A stretch of 64,000 bases of DNA from Ruminiclostridium hungatei (GTDB lineage: Bacteria > Bacillota > Clostridia > Acetivibrionales > DSM-1351). Within the stretch, counting starts at the first letter, position 1, and each line of letters opens with the position of its first letter. The translations under genes and the position numbers were made by a program. Of this stretch, positions 8,981-19,078 are shown piece by piece. The stretch spans positions 92,019 to 156,018 of the forward strand of contig NZ_MZGX01000010.1 in assembly GCF_002051585.1 (NCBI RefSeq), in the 5' to 3' direction. The notes beneath the pieces are model-generated. The model was given only the letters and a program-made list of their open reading frames with translations, was not told where the DNA came from and searched no databases.

Positions 8981-9961
8981 ATGAGTAAATCCGTAATATT
9001 GAAAAGAATAACAGCATTAGCACTGGGTGTTGCCCTTACAGCAACCCTTGCAGCATGTGGAGACAGTTCTGGCAGCGCTTCCGATTCTGCAGCTCCAAGT
9101 TCTTCCGCTCAAGGTTCTTCCGCTTCAAGTGAGAAGCTTGGGGGAAAAATAGTAATTGACGGGTCCAGTACTGTTTATCCTATAACCATGGCTGTAGCCG
9201 AGGAATTTAAAAATGAGCAGCCGGATGTTGAAGTCTCGGTTGCAATGTCAGGAACAGGCGGGGGAATGAAGAAATTTTCTGCAGGTGAGATTGATATCTG
9301 CGATGCATCAAGACCCATAAAGCAGGAAGAAATCGACAAGGCCAAAGCAAACGGAATTGATTTTGTCGAGCTGGAAATAGCTTATGACGGCATATCGGTA
9401 GTTGTAAATAAAGATAACACCTGGGTGAATACAATAACGACTGCGGAACTCAATAAAATCTGGGCAAAGGACAGCACCGTGAAGACCTGGAAGGATGTAA
9501 ACCCTGCATGGCCGGCCGAGCCCCTCAAGTTGTATGGACCGGGTACGGATTCAGGTACATTTGAATTCTTTACTGAAAAAATAAATAAGGTAGCCAAGGA
9601 ATCCAGAACGGATTACACGCCCAGCGAAGATGACAATGTACTTGTTCAGGGTATTGCAGGTGACAAGAATGCAATGGGCTATTTCGGATTTGCATACTAC
9701 GAGGAAAATACCGATAAGCTGAAGGTTCTAAAAATAGACGACGGTAAGGGTCCTGTAGAGCCTACTCCAGAGTCCATAAAGGATAAGAGCTACAGTCCTC
9801 TTTCAAGGCCGCTGTTCATATACATCAACAAGGCAAAAATGGATCAGCCTCAGGTAAAAGCATTTGTACACTATTACATTGAAAATGCGGCAACCTTATC
9901 CAAGGAAGTGGGATATGTACCTCTGGACAGCTATGATGCGGTAAAGGAAAAAGTAAAGTAA
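8981..9961 (+). CDS. pstS: Phosphate-binding lipoprotein PstS
   Basis: Extracellular phosphate receptor of the Pst importer. Start set at ATG 8981 after GGGAGG (8968-8973); the upstream ATG 8966 overlaps that site. The 326-residue product opens with a lipoprotein signal ending in the lipobox LAAC, then a Ser/Ala-rich tether. Phosphate-contact blocks are visible: DGSSTVYPIT, SGTGGGMKKF with DASRPIK, and GTDSGTFEFF. It has its own PhoP-box promoter and terminator, so it can be made in excess over the permease, as binding proteins usually are. Confidence 0.96.
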   Translation: MSKSVILKRITALALGVALTATLAACGDSSGSASDSAAPSSSAQGSSASSEKLGGKIVIDGSSTVYPITMAVAEEFKNEQPDVEVSVAMSGTGGGMKKFSAGEIDICDASRPIKQEEIDKAKANGIDFVELEIAYDGISVVVNKDNTWVNTITTAELNKIWAKDSTVKTWKDVNPAWPAEPLKLYGPGTDSGTFEFFTEKINKVAKESRTDYTPSEDDNVLVQGIAGDKNAMGYFGFAYYEENTDKLKVLKIDDGKGPVEPTPESIKDKSYSPLSRPLFIYINKAKMDQPQVKAFVHYYIENAATLSKEVGYVPLDSYDAVKEKVK

Positions 9962-9976
9962 TAAACTTCTGATTGG

Positions 9977-10023
9977 ATCGTGGTACTTACAAGCGCTTTT
10001 CGTGGTAAGTACCACGATTTTTT
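9977..10023 (+). terminator. Terminator of pstS
   Basis: Perfect 14-bp stem ATCGTGGTACTTAC / GTAAGTACCACGAT, followed immediately by a T run, 16 bases after the pstS stop. Confidence 0.92.
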
Positions 10024-10048
10024 ATAAAACAATTTCGGGGAAGATTAT

Positions 10049-12103
10049 ATGGACATTGCCAAAACTATCAAAAAAATAACTGTGAAAAAAAATTCTCTCA
10101 GGACACAGCTAATGCTTGTGCTGATTTTAACAGCCCTGGTTCCGATAATTGCCATCGGCGCTTCTACCTACATAACAACCATAGGAAAATTGACAGATCT
10201 TTCGCTGAATACTCTCAAAACCAATTCTATAAACATAAGAAATAACATTGATGTAAAGATAAACAGCATTGACAGCATAATAAAAGGAGTTTCCTCCCAG
10301 CCTGATTTTCTGGTTGCGCTGGAAATGGTGAATAATGCCAGAGGGCTGGATAATGAAGTATACAGCAATGTCCAGCTTTCAATGAAAAATGCCGTGGAAG
10401 GTTCAAGCAGGCTGGTAAGCGCTATGTACCTGTGTGACGGCAGCGGCAGGATAATTGCCGCCGGTGCAAGGGATTACAAGCTGTTCAAGGACAAAAGCTT
10501 TTATGATCCAAAGCTTTTTGAAGAGCTGAAAAAACTGAATAAAGATGGCGTAACAGTAGGTGACCCTGTGTATTCCCAGGAGCTGAAAAAGCTGGTAATA
10601 CCCGTCTCAAAGCCGGTCAGAAGCCTGGCTGCCTTTGCCGGCAGCATAACGGCCCTTGTGGATTACAACGGCTTCTTTGATTTCATTTCAAAGGAAGATA
10701 CGGAAAATGAGATAATAATACTTGATGAAGCTAAAAAAATCATATTTCATCAGGACAGGGAAAAGCTGAACACAATAATTGAGGATGAAGGTCTGAACAG
10801 GTACTTGTCGGATAAAACTGCAGCCAGGCCGGTCACCTATGATGATGAAAATGTCAGGAAGGTAATGTATGCCAATGAATCCGGGCTCACTTACTGGAGC
10901 GTTTGCGCACAGACGGAATATTCCGCTGTCATGTCCCCTGTAAGGCAGTATATTGCAGTGATTCTCATTGTAATGCTGGCTACTCTGTTTATTACCCTGC
11001 TTGTGGCAATTCTTTATTCCAAGCATATTTCAAGGCCGGTTGTGGAATTGACCAGGCAAATGAAGAAAATTCAGGAGGGCTGTCTGGATATTGAGCTTAA
11101 CGGCAGCAAAACCGGTATTGAGGAAATAAACAGTCTCAGGGACAATTTCTATAATATGGCGGAAAATCTTAAAAGGCTCATCAGGGATATAGGCTCGGCT
11201 TCCGGGGAAATAGGCGGCATGTCCGGAGTGATGGTGGAAGCTGCCTCCAGCTCCATTGAACAGTCTGAGAATACCGGAATAGCTGTTGCCAGAATAAATG
11301 AAAATATAAAAAAGCAGGCCGACGACACCAATTGTGCCGCAAAAGGGATAGAAAGCCTGGCAGGCCAGATAGCCACTTCCAGGGAGCTGTCCCACAATAT
11401 ATACAGTTATCTGGGCCTATTGAACAAATCAACTGAGAATGGAAAAACTCAAATAGATATTCTTGACGCTACCTCTGAGAGAAACCTTAAAAACACAACA
11501 CTGATGGAAGAGGTGATTGTGCAGTTGCAGGGTCAGATGAAGCAGATAAACACCATTACGGCTACCATACAGAACATCGCAAAACAAACCCATCTGCTGT
11601 CGCTCAACGCAACTATAGAGGCCTCCAGGGCAGGAGAGGCGGGGAAGGGTTTTTCGGTGGTGGCACAGGAAATAAAGGGGTTGTCCGAGCAAACCAATAT
11701 ACAGGCAGGCTCCATAAGGAATATGCTGGACAGTATTGTGAAGAATACCCTGCTGCTCACGGACTCCTTCAGAGAGGTCAGTGAAGGCACTGATTCCCAG
11801 AATAAATCGGTAACCGGTACAAAGCACAGCTTTGCAGAAATAGCGGGATATATAGAAAATATCAACGCTCAAATGAGACATATTAATGACTACCTGCAGG
11901 AAATGGACTCTCAAAAGGATAATCTTGTACAACTGGTAAATCATATAAATATGACAGCCGCTGAGATAGCAGACGGCTCAAATCAGGTGGGGCTGTATAT
12001 GGATGAACAGATTGCCTCGGTTAACAATCTGCACCGGGATTCAAATCTTTTCAGTAACCTGGCAACTCAACTGGAGAAGTCGGTAAGTATCTTTAAAATG
12101 TAG
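10049..12103 (+). CDS. Methyl-accepting chemotaxis protein
   Basis: Transmembrane chemoreceptor that controls CheA through CheW. In 684 residues: TM helix about 23-45, a large extracytoplasmic dCache-like sensor to about 295, TM helix about 296-320, HAMP around 325-378, then a long coiled-coil signalling domain. The hairpin tip that contacts CheA/CheW is clear at [22 protein letters not shown]. The ligand cannot be told from sequence; the pst genes next door are on a separate, terminated transcript, so a phosphate link is only conjecture. The convergent gene 209 bases on is a cheW. Confidence 0.93.
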   Translation: MDIAKTIKKITVKKNSLRTQLMLVLILTALVPIIAIGASTYITTIGKLTDLSLNTLKTNSINIRNNIDVKINSIDSIIKGVSSQPDFLVALEMVNNARGLDNEVYSNVQLSMKNAVEGSSRLVSAMYLCDGSGRIIAAGARDYKLFKDKSFYDPKLFEELKKLNKDGVTVGDPVYSQELKKLVIPVSKPVRSLAAFAGSITALVDYNGFFDFISKEDTENEIIILDEAKKIIFHQDREKLNTIIEDEGLNRYLSDKTAARPVTYDDENVRKVMYANESGLTYWSVCAQTEYSAVMSPVRQYIAVILIVMLATLFITLLVAILYSKHISRPVVELTRQMKKIQEGCLDIELNGSKTGIEEINSLRDNFYNMAENLKRLIRDIGSASGEIGGMSGVMVEAASSSIEQSENTGIAVARINENIKKQADDTNCAAKGIESLAGQIATSRELSHNIYSYLGLLNKSTENGKTQIDILDATSERNLKNTTLMEEVIVQLQGQMKQINTITATIQNIAKQTHLLSLNATIEASRAGEAGKGFSVVAQEIKGLSEQTNIQAGSIRNMLDSIVKNTLLLTDSFREVSEGTDSQNKSVTGTKHSFAEIAGYIENINAQMRHINDYLQEMDSQKDNLVQLVNHINMTAAEIADGSNQVGLYMDEQIASVNNLHRDSNLFSNLATQLEKSVSIFKM

Positions 12104-12228
12104 CGGGTGTGAGCATTAAAGGCAGAAAGCTGCTTGGGATGCATGCCACTTCCGGGCGAGCTTTTAGTCATACTACGCATTTCTCTAAAGTCGTCCTCCC
12201 GTGGCATGCAAACTTATCTGTTAAATTA
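12104..12228. repeat. Inverted-repeat element, family 1 copy 2, compact form
   Basis: About 125 bases between the chemoreceptor stop and the cheW terminator. The arms GCATGCCAC (12140-12148) and GTGGCATGC (12201-12209) pair perfectly, and the core CATACTACGCATTTC plus GTCGTCCTCCC matches copies 1 and 3. The loop segment of copy 1 is missing here. Outer ends are degraded. Confidence 0.7.
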
Positions 12229-12231
12229 AAT

Positions 12232-12296
12232 GGCTCAGCAAGGGGAACTTTACCGCAGACTGCGATAAAATAATCCTTGCTGAGCCAACAATTTTT
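12232..12296. terminator. Hairpin between convergent mcp and cheW
   Basis: Perfect 12-bp stem GGCTCAGCAAGG / CCTTGCTGAGCC with a 31-base loop; rightward it is followed by AACAATTTTT and leftward by an A/T-rich tail, so it can serve both genes. Confidence 0.7.
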
Positions 12297-12311
12297 AAAA
12301 ATATATGTGCC

Positions 12312-12728
12312 TTATTTCTCAAACAGCTTGTCCAGGTCCAGTATAAGAACAATCTTGCCGTCCTTCTCTACAACTCCGCTGAAAAATTTTCCCGACAGAC
12401 CGGAGATGAGATCCGGAGCCGGTTTAATGCCGGAGTCCTCAGTGCTGAATATTTCAAATACTTCATCCACCAGCAAGCCTACCATGGATTCGTGGTTTAA
12501 TATAATAATACGGGTATTATCGTCAAAATCAATGGGCTGGTAGCCAAACTTTTTCCGCAGGTTGAAAACGGTGTGAACCTTGCCTCTCAAGTTAATCAAA
12601 CCTTCAATATAAACAGGTGTATCAGGTACTTTGTATATATCGCTAATCTTTTCAATGATATTAACGTGGTTGATACTTATGGCAAATACTTCATTGTTAA
12701 CTTTAAACAAGACCAATTGTGTTGACAT
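12312..12728 (-). CDS. cheW: Chemotaxis coupling protein CheW
   Basis: Adaptor that bridges chemoreceptors to the kinase CheA. 138 residues, a single CheW SH3-like domain: QLVLFKVNNEVFAISI at the start, then GLINLRGKVHTVFNLRKKFG, the conserved core. Start at ATG 12728 after GGGGG; a TTG two codons upstream is less likely. It stands alone without cheA, and faces the receptor gene, which suggests that the two work together while the rest of the chemotaxis set is elsewhere. Confidence 0.95.
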   Translation of the reverse strand: MSTQLVLFKVNNEVFAISINHVNIIEKISDIYKVPDTPVYIEGLINLRGKVHTVFNLRKKFGYQPIDFDDNTRIIILNHESMVGLLVDEVFEIFSTEDSGIKPAPDLISGLSGKFFSGVVEKDGKIVLILDLDKLFEK

Positions 12729-12834
12729 CAGCAATACCCCCTAGTCAAATTCTGTTAATTATATATATTATACCAGTATAAGTATTTTTCAGCAAACATT
12801 TTTGTTGGTTTTTGTAGTATAATGCAGTTTAAAG

Positions 12835-14037
12835 TTAGCTCCTGTAGCTTCCGTTTATTTTTACGTAATCATATGAAAGATCACAGGTCCACATGCGGTC
12901 GGAAACCTTGCCCTTCTTAAGGTTGACCTTTATTGTTATTTCCTTTTGCTTCAACAACTGCTTGGCAGCGGCTTCGTCAAAATCCACAGCCGCTCCGTTC
13001 CTGCACACCAGGATGTTTCCGATTGCTATATCCGTGAGATTTGGGTCAAAAACAGCACCGGAGTATCCGGCAGCAGTTATTATCCTGCCCCAGTTCGCGT
13101 CTTCTCCGAAAATAGTGGTTTTGACCAACGGAGATTTGGCAATGGAACTCACTACCTTATAGGCATCCTGTTCGTCGTTGGCTCCGTCAACAATGATTTC
13201 AATCAGCTTTGTAGCACCTTCGCCGTCTTTTGCCATTAGTTTTGCAAGATAGGTACATACAAACATCAGAGCGTCAACAAATTTTGAGTATTCATAATCA
13301 TCCTTTACAATGGCATCGTTATCGGCAAAACCGTTTGCCAGTACAAATACCGAATCACAGACACTGGTGTCACCGTCAACCGAAATCCTGTTGAAGGTGG
13401 ACTTTACACAGGTTTTCAGAGCTTTGTCCAGCAGGCTTCTGGAGATGTTTGCATCTGTGGTTATAATGCCTATCATGGTTGCCATGTTGGGATGAATCAT
13501 GCCTGAACCCTTTGCCATCCCTCCGATACGCACCGTCTCGCCCTGTATTTCAATTTCAACGGCAATTTCCTTTTTCAGCAGGTCGGTGGTCATAATCGCC
13601 TCTTCAGCATCCGTACTGCCTTCCCTGCTTAAAACATTCACAGCCGACCGGATTCCTGACCGTACGGAGGGCATGTTCAGCTTTGTACCGATGACACCGG
13701 TTGAGTTGACCAGTATGTCCTCCGGCTCACAGTGCAGCAGTTCTGCGGTAAGGGCGGTGATTTCCTTGGCATCTCTGTGGCCGGTTTCTCCAACACATGC
13801 ATTGGCATTGCCGCTGTTAATAACGATGGCCCTGGCTATGCCGTTTTTTATGTGTTCCATTGATACCTGCAGGGAGTGTCCTTTGACAACATTCGTGGTA
13901 AATACACCTGATGCTACTGCGTTATCTTCCGAGCACACTATGGCAAGATCCTTTTTGTTGTTCTTTTTTATGCCGCAGGCAACACCAGCGGCGGTAAAGC
14001 CTTTTGGAGCCGTAACTCCGCCTTCGATCACATTCAT
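12835..14037 (-). CDS. argJ: Bifunctional ornithine acetyltransferase / N-acetylglutamate synthase ArgJ
   Basis: Arginine synthesis: moves the acetyl group from N-acetylornithine to glutamate, and may also make N-acetylglutamate from acetyl-CoA. The protein is made as a precursor that cuts itself before the nucleophilic Thr; the cut site motif is HPNMATMIGII with Thr187. Start taken at ATG 14037 with GGAG six bases before it; the longer frame to 14103 has no ribosome site and adds residues foreign to the family. 400 residues, normal length. No other arg gene is adjacent, so the usual argCJBD order is broken here. The last residues ISYDYVKINGSYRS-type tail is the expected C-terminus. Confidence 0.95.
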   Translation of the reverse strand: MNVIEGGVTAPKGFTAAGVACGIKKNNKKDLAIVCSEDNAVASGVFTTNVVKGHSLQVSMEHIKNGIARAIVINSGNANACVGETGHRDAKEITALTAELLHCEPEDILVNSTGVIGTKLNMPSVRSGIRSAVNVLSREGSTDAEEAIMTTDLLKKEIAVEIEIQGETVRIGGMAKGSGMIHPNMATMIGIITTDANISRSLLDKALKTCVKSTFNRISVDGDTSVCDSVFVLANGFADNDAIVKDDYEYSKFVDALMFVCTYLAKLMAKDGEGATKLIEIIVDGANDEQDAYKVVSSIAKSPLVKTTIFGEDANWGRIITAAGYSGAVFDPNLTDIAIGNILVCRNGAAVDFDEAAAKQLLKQKEITIKVNLKKGKVSDRMWTCDLSYDYVKINGSYRS

Positions 14038-14463
14038 ATTTATCTCCATTTCCGGCGGCAGATAATTGCGGTGAAACCGGATTCCAATCCTCCCGGCCGG
14101 CAAAACAGTAGGACATGTAAGTTCAACCGGGAAATCGGGGCATATCTGCTGCCTGTGATTTGATTAACACTTCCATAGCAGGGCCTGGACCCGCCCTGGC
14201 GGGCAATAACTGTCCCGCTGCTTATTGTGTTGTTTCATCTGATTTACAGTCTTAAAAAGTTTAAAACCTAAAAATCAAAAAATAGCAATTATTTGTAAGT
14301 AATTATACATAAATATGACAAATGAATCAATTAAAAATAGCATGTTCATAATGGCGTTTATATATTCGGAAATAAAAAAACAATCTGACCAGCCTGAAAT
14401 TATGTATCAAATCCTGCCCATAAACTGTTATAATGTTTTTAAACGTAAAGCGCAGGAGGCATT
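14038..14463 (+). promoter_or_regulatory. argJ / phosphatase divergent gap with extended -10 promoter
   Basis: 426 bases between divergent genes. An extended -10, TGTTATAAT (14426-14434), lies 30 bases before the phosphatase start. The remainder is A/T-rich with a GC-rich patch at 14170-14225; no ARG box or leader structure could be recognised for argJ. Confidence 0.5.
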
Positions 14464-15132
14464 ATGATATTCAAGGCAGCAATTTTTGATCTGGACGGCA
14501 CGCTGATAGATTCCCTTGAGGATTTGGCGGACAGTGCCAACGCAGCATTGGCAAAGCATGGCTTTGGCAGTCATCCGGCAATTGCATACAAGAAATTTGT
14601 GGGCAACGGTGTAAGACAACTTATAAAAAGAGCGGCACCGGCAGGAACGGCCGAAGAGGAGATAGACAGTATTCTGGCTGATTACAGGGAGATTTACAAT
14701 AAGAACTATGTAAATAAGACCAGGCCATATGCCCGCATTCCCGAAATGCTGGCAATGCTTGAAAAATTGGGTATAAAAATGGCCGTATGTTCAAATAAGC
14801 CACATGAGCCCACCGCTGAAATAGTTGAAAAGGTTCTTGGCTCCGGCTATTTTCAGGTGGTTTTCGGGGAACGGGAGGGGATACCCAGGAAGCCTGACCC
14901 GGCAGCCTTGGCGGAAGCTGCTGCGGTTATGGGTGTTGAGCCCTCCGAAGCCATATATCTGGGAGATTCGGGGGGAGATATGGTTGCGGCTGTGAGAGCC
15001 GGAATGTATGCCGCCGGCGCACTGTGGGGATTTCGTGAAAGGGAGGAGCTGGAAGCCGGCGGTTCGCAGGTGCTTTTTGAAGATCCGCTGCAGATGGTTG
15101 AATTCATTCGGCTGCATAATTTCAAGGAATGA
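14464..15132 (+). CDS. HAD-family phosphatase (phosphoglycolate phosphatase-like)
   Basis: Soluble phosphatase with the HAD catalytic motifs: DLDGTLIDS at residues 9-17 (nucleophile and acid Asp), motif II VCSNKPH, Lys in GIPRKPDP, and motif III YLGDSGGDMVAA. The helical cap inserted after motif I makes it subclass I, like Gph and PpaX. 222 residues. AGGAGG lies 5 bases before ATG. Phosphoglycolate from DNA repair is a likely substrate, but HAD enzymes are promiscuous and the exact one cannot be read from sequence. Confidence 0.88.
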   Translation: MIFKAAIFDLDGTLIDSLEDLADSANAALAKHGFGSHPAIAYKKFVGNGVRQLIKRAAPAGTAEEEIDSILADYREIYNKNYVNKTRPYARIPEMLAMLEKLGIKMAVCSNKPHEPTAEIVEKVLGSGYFQVVFGEREGIPRKPDPAALAEAAAVMGVEPSEAIYLGDSGGDMVAAVRAGMYAAGALWGFREREELEAGGSQVLFEDPLQMVEFIRLHNFKE

Positions 15133-15147
15133 AGGCTACAATTATTC

Positions 15148-15177
15148 TTGACATGATATTACAGGATTGTATATAAT
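15148..15177 (+). promoter_or_regulatory. Promoter of the T-box-alaS transcript
   Basis: TTGACA (15148-15153), 18-base spacer, TATAAT (15172-15177). Confidence 0.85.
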
Positions 15178-15184
15178 TTTTTAA

Positions 15185-15462
15185 GGTGAACGGCTTTGAA
15201 GGAAAGAAGTAGCCCTTTATTTGTACCAGAGAGAGGGAGCGGCTGGTGAAAGCTCCTGTACGGTATCGGGTGAAGCAGTTCCTGAGCTTCCCGCCGGTAA
15301 AAAGGCAGGACGTACAACGGCGTTAACGTATGAACCAAGAGCCCCTGTTCCAGGGGAATTAGGGTGGTACCGCGTGAGAATATCTCTCGTCCCTTATATA
15401 GGCTCGCTGCAGCAGCTTTAGCAAAATGGCAGCGGAGCTTTAAAGGATGGGAGTTTTTTTAT
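15185..15462 (+). promoter_or_regulatory. T-box riboswitch of alaS (tRNA-Ala sensing)
   Basis: The leader has the AGAGAGGGAG bulge region and GGTGAAAGCTCC distal stem I elements, then the T-box AGGGTGGTACCGCG (15361-15374) that pairs with the uncharged tRNA end. A terminator stem follows, ending GGATGGGAG plus seven T (15447-15461). A candidate alanine specifier GCA is at 15275-15277. Uncharged tRNA-Ala should favour the antiterminator and raise alaS expression. Confidence 0.92.
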
Positions 15463-15539
15463 TGTCTGTATTATTTATGAGCTTTCCAGGTATAAACTAT
15501 CGATAGAAAAGCGTGTATGACATGCGGATGGAGGATTAA

Positions 15540-18179
15540 ATGCAAAAATTGGGATTGAATGAGCTAAGAGAACGTTATCTCAGCTTTTTTGAAGGAAAGG
15601 GCCACATACGGATGGCAAGTGCTCCGCTTGTGCCTAAAAATGACCCCAGCCTTTTACTTATCAACTCGGGAATGGCTCCGCTGAAGCCGTATTTTACCGG
15701 GCAGGAGGAGCCTCCCGGAAAGAGGGTTACTACCTGTCAGAAGTGTATCAGGACTCCGGATATAGAAAATGTGGGAAAAACAGCCCGCCATGGTACTTAC
15801 TTTGAAATGCTGGGTAATTTCTCCTTCGGCGACTACTTTAAAAAAGAAGCTATTCCGTGGGCCTGGGAATTCTGCACTCAGGACTTGAAAATGCCGGTTG
15901 ACAAGCTGTGGGTAACAATATATGAAGATGACGACGAGGCTTTTGAAATATGGAATAAGGATATAGGTCTGTCTCCTGAGAGAATTGTGAGAATGGGAAA
16001 GAAGGACAATTTCTGGGAACATGGCACAGGTCCCTGCGGCCCCTGCTCGGAGATTTACTTTGACAGAGGCCCTGAAAAGGGCTGTGGCAGCCCGGATTGC
16101 AAGGTGGGCTGTGAATGCGACCGATATGTAGAGTTCTGGAATAATGTATTTACGCAGTTTAACAGGGATGAAAACGGCAATTACACAAGGCTGTCACATC
16201 CAAATATAGACACAGGCATGGGCTTGGAGAGACTTGCCTGTATTTCCCAGGGAGTGGATAATCTCTTTGAGGTAGATACTGTCCTCAATATTTTGAATTA
16301 CATCTGTAAAATAGCAGGGGTCCAGTATAAAAAATCAGAGAAGACCGACATTTCCATACGGGTTATCACAGACCATATCAGAAGCACTACCATGATGGCC
16401 TGTGATGGTGTGCTGCCTTCAAACGAGGGCAGGGGCTACGTATTGAGAAGACTGCTCAGAAGGGCTGCGCGGCACGGCAGGCTGCTCGGGATAAACAAGC
16501 CCTTCCTTTATGAAGTTGCCATGGTTGTAATCAGTGAGTCCAAGGAAGCTTATCCTGAGCTTTCCGAAAAGGCGGAGTACATTAAAAAGGTTATCAGAAT
16601 AGAGGAAGAGCGCTTTGAGGCCACCGTTGACCAGGGTATAGTAATTCTCAATGAATTCATAACCGAAGTCAAGGAAAAGCAGCAGACTGTACTGCCGGGT
16701 GAAATGGTGTTCAAGCTCCATGACACCTATGGCTTCCCTCTTGACCTGACAAGAGAAATAGCTGAGGAAAACGGACTGGGCATAGACGAAGAGGGCTTTA
16801 AAAAGGAAATGGATGCCCAAAAGAAAAAGGCCAGGGATGCCCATAACAGCAAGGATACTTCCGCCTGGGCCGACAGCGTGTTTGACAAGCTGGATAAAAG
16901 CCTTAAGACTGTCTTTACAGGCTATGAAGAAACTTCTGCCAATGCCAGGCTGCTTTATATAGTCAGGGATGGAGAGATTGTTGAAACCGCTCAGGAGGGG
17001 GATGAGGTTACCATCATAACCGATGTGACTCCCTTCTATGCTGAAAGCGGCGGACAGGTGGGAGATACAGGTATGTTCACCACCCGGAACGCAAAGGTAG
17101 TGATAAATGATTGCACCAGGACCGCCGACGGAAAATACCTGCACACCGGTGCAGTTGAAAGCGGACTTATAGAGACGGGCAATCAGGGTGTACTTCAGAT
17201 AGACCTGAAAAGAAGAATGGCCATATCCAGAAACCATACAACCACACATCTCCTGCACAAGGCACTGAGAACAGTGCTTGGGGATCATGTTCATCAGGCC
17301 GGTTCTCTGGTTGAGCCAAACAAGCTGAGATTTGACTTCAGCCACTTTTCGGCTATGACTCCCGGGGAACTGAAAAAAGTTGAGGATATGACCAATGCTG
17401 CCATACTTGAAAGTATGGAGGTGGACGTAAGGGAAATGCCCATAGACGAAGCAAAGAAACTTGGCGCAATGGCTCTTTTCGGAGAAAAGTACGGGAGCAC
17501 CGTAAGAGTTGTAAAGGTTGAGGACTACAGCGTAGAATTCTGCGGGGGTACTCACTTGAGCAACACTGCACAGGCAGGCCTGGTCAAGGTGTTGGGAGAG
17601 AGCGGCGTAGCAGCCGGTGTAAGAAGGCTGGAAGCTCTTACCGGAGAAGCTGCCATAAGATATTATGCCGACAGGGAAAAGCTGTTGAACGAGGTCTCAC
17701 AGGCTCTGAAGGCATCTCCCCAGGACAGCCTGAAAAAAGTTGAAACCTTGGGCCAGGAGCTTAAAAATGCCGAGAGGGAGATTGAACAGTTAAGAAACAG
17801 GCTTGTCAGCGGAGAAGCTGACGAGGTTATTTCCAAAGCGGCTGAAATTAAGGGAGTGAAGGTGGTTACAGCCCGTTTCGACACTTTGGACATAGATGGC
17901 TTGAGAAATACCGGAGACATGCTTAAAACCAGGCTGGAGTCCGGAGTTGTAGTACTGGCGTCAAATTACGGCGGCAAGGTCAGCTTTATTGTTACGGCTA
18001 CAAAGGATGTTCTGGCAAAGGGTGTACATTCCGGAAATATTATAAAGGAAGTTGCGAAAACAGCCGGAGGAGGAGGCGGAGGACGCCCTGACATGGCTCA
18101 GGCGGGAGGAAAGGATGCCTCTAAAATAAATGATGCCCTGAAGGCTTCTCTTGCCGTCATAGACTCACAAATAAAGTAA
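15540..18179 (+). CDS. alaS: Alanyl-tRNA synthetase
   Basis: Charges tRNA-Ala and edits mischarged Ser/Gly. 879 residues, normal full length. The class II catalytic core is N-terminal (motif FEGKGH, KCIRTPDIENVGKTARHGTYFEMLGNFSFGDYFK). The editing domain has the zinc-type ligands NHTTTHLLH and CGGTH. The C-Ala region ends in the glycine-rich GGGGGGRPDMAQAGGKD. The ATG lies 8 bases after GGAGG, immediately downstream of the T-box leader that controls it. Confidence 0.98.
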   Translation: MQKLGLNELRERYLSFFEGKGHIRMASAPLVPKNDPSLLLINSGMAPLKPYFTGQEEPPGKRVTTCQKCIRTPDIENVGKTARHGTYFEMLGNFSFGDYFKKEAIPWAWEFCTQDLKMPVDKLWVTIYEDDDEAFEIWNKDIGLSPERIVRMGKKDNFWEHGTGPCGPCSEIYFDRGPEKGCGSPDCKVGCECDRYVEFWNNVFTQFNRDENGNYTRLSHPNIDTGMGLERLACISQGVDNLFEVDTVLNILNYICKIAGVQYKKSEKTDISIRVITDHIRSTTMMACDGVLPSNEGRGYVLRRLLRRAARHGRLLGINKPFLYEVAMVVISESKEAYPELSEKAEYIKKVIRIEEERFEATVDQGIVILNEFITEVKEKQQTVLPGEMVFKLHDTYGFPLDLTREIAEENGLGIDEEGFKKEMDAQKKKARDAHNSKDTSAWADSVFDKLDKSLKTVFTGYEETSANARLLYIVRDGEIVETAQEGDEVTIITDVTPFYAESGGQVGDTGMFTTRNAKVVINDCTRTADGKYLHTGAVESGLIETGNQGVLQIDLKRRMAISRNHTTTHLLHKALRTVLGDHVHQAGSLVEPNKLRFDFSHFSAMTPGELKKVEDMTNAAILESMEVDVREMPIDEAKKLGAMALFGEKYGSTVRVVKVEDYSVEFCGGTHLSNTAQAGLVKVLGESGVAAGVRRLEALTGEAAIRYYADREKLLNEVSQALKASPQDSLKKVETLGQELKNAEREIEQLRNRLVSGEADEVISKAAEIKGVKVVTARFDTLDIDGLRNTGDMLKTRLESGVVVLASNYGGKVSFIVTATKDVLAKGVHSGNIIKEVAKTAGGGGGGRPDMAQAGGKDASKINDALKASLAVIDSQIK

Positions 18180-18360
18180 TCCGGCAACGTCTTGCTGCGG
18201 AGGCGGTTTTGGCTGCAATATCAGGCTGAAACTGCCAGGGCTGGATGGAATGTGGTATAATTGCAGATATAAGGTTGAAACATTGAAGGGTATTTTGATT
18301 TGATACGTCATGCATGTCCGGTATGTTTATTTCCGGTATGCAGATGAGATGGAGGTTTTT

Positions 18361-18705
18361 ATGAGCGACTGCATTTTTTGCAAGATCATCAACGGGGAGA
18401 TTCCCTCAAAAAAGGTATATGAGACCGAAAAGGTTTATGCTTTTCACGACATCAGTCCGGAGGCGCCGGTTCACGTGCTTATAGTGCCGAAGGAGCACAT
18501 TGCTTCACACAATGAATTAACTGCCGGAAATGTTGGTATAATGATGGATATACATCTTGCGGCCAATGAAATAGCACGGCTGATGGGCATAGCGGACAGC
18601 GGGTACAGGCTTATAAACAACTGCGGGACGGATGTGGGACAGACTGTGTTCCATCTTCACTATCATTTGGTTGGCGGAAAGTCCATGGGCAGCAAAATAT
18701 TGTAA
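18361..18705 (+). CDS. HIT-family hydrolase (Hint-like)
   Basis: Small nucleotide phosphoramidase of the histidine triad family. The N-terminal CIFCKIINGEIPS and the triad HLHYHLVGG are present, with the Hint-type C-terminus after it. Start at ATG 18361 after GGAGG (18352-18356); the frame stays open upstream to 18310 without a ribosome site. 114 residues, the family size. Substrate AMP-lysine or similar adenylated amines is known for relatives only. Confidence 0.94.
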   Translation: MSDCIFCKIINGEIPSKKVYETEKVYAFHDISPEAPVHVLIVPKEHIASHNELTAGNVGIMMDIHLAANEIARLMGIADSGYRLINNCGTDVGQTVFHLHYHLVGGKSMGSKIL

Positions 18706-18730
18706 CTTGTCCTTCTTTTATAAATAAATG

Positions 18731-18760
18731 TTGACACTTTTTTGAAAATTAATATATAAT
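18731..18760 (+). promoter_or_regulatory. Promoter of rpsU-yqeY
   Basis: TTGACA (18731-18736), 18-base spacer, TATAAT (18755-18760), about 100 bases before rpsU. Confidence 0.8.
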
Positions 18761-18858
18761 ATACTGTGTGCTGTATTTAGCTTGATTCCCTATAGTATTA
18801 AATAAATACTACGGCTTATTCCCGGCACAATTGTTACCATCGGAGGGAGGGAAGTTGT

Positions 18859-19035
18859 GTGTCTGAAGTAAGAGTTAAAGAGAATGAGTCTTTGGATAGT
18901 GCTCTCAAAAGGTTTAAGAGATCTTGTGCTAAATCAGGTGTTTTAGCTGAGGTAAGAAAGAGAGAACATTACGAAAAGCCAAGTGTTAAGAGAAAAAAGA
19001 AATCTGAAGCCGCAAGAAAAAGAAAATTCAAATAA
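18859..19035 (+). CDS. rpsU: 30S ribosomal protein S21
   Basis: 58-residue basic protein starting [20 protein letters not shown] and ending in the Lys/Arg tail typical of S21. Starts at GTG 18859, seven bases after a strong GGAGGGAGGG. S21 helps 30S subunits engage mRNA. The pair rpsU then yqeY is conserved in Firmicutes, which supports both calls. Confidence 0.95.
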   Translation: MSEVRVKENESLDSALKRFKRSCAKSGVLAEVRKREHYEKPSVKRKKKSEAARKRKFK

Positions 19036-19078
19036 TATTGTGACAGTAGTAGCTTATGGCTAATAGGAGATATTTATT

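Noticed and set aside
10049..12103. Chemoreceptor as a phosphate sensor because it follows pstS
   Set aside because: A strong terminator separates them and the sensor region shows no phosphate-binding motif; adjacency alone is not enough.
13499..14065. 188-codon frame antisense to argJ
   Set aside because: Composition-driven shadow of a well-supported gene.
16419..17555. 378-codon open frame on the minus strand inside alaS
   Set aside because: Lies fully antisense to a clear alaS, has no family motif or ribosome site, and arises from the codon bias of the sense gene.
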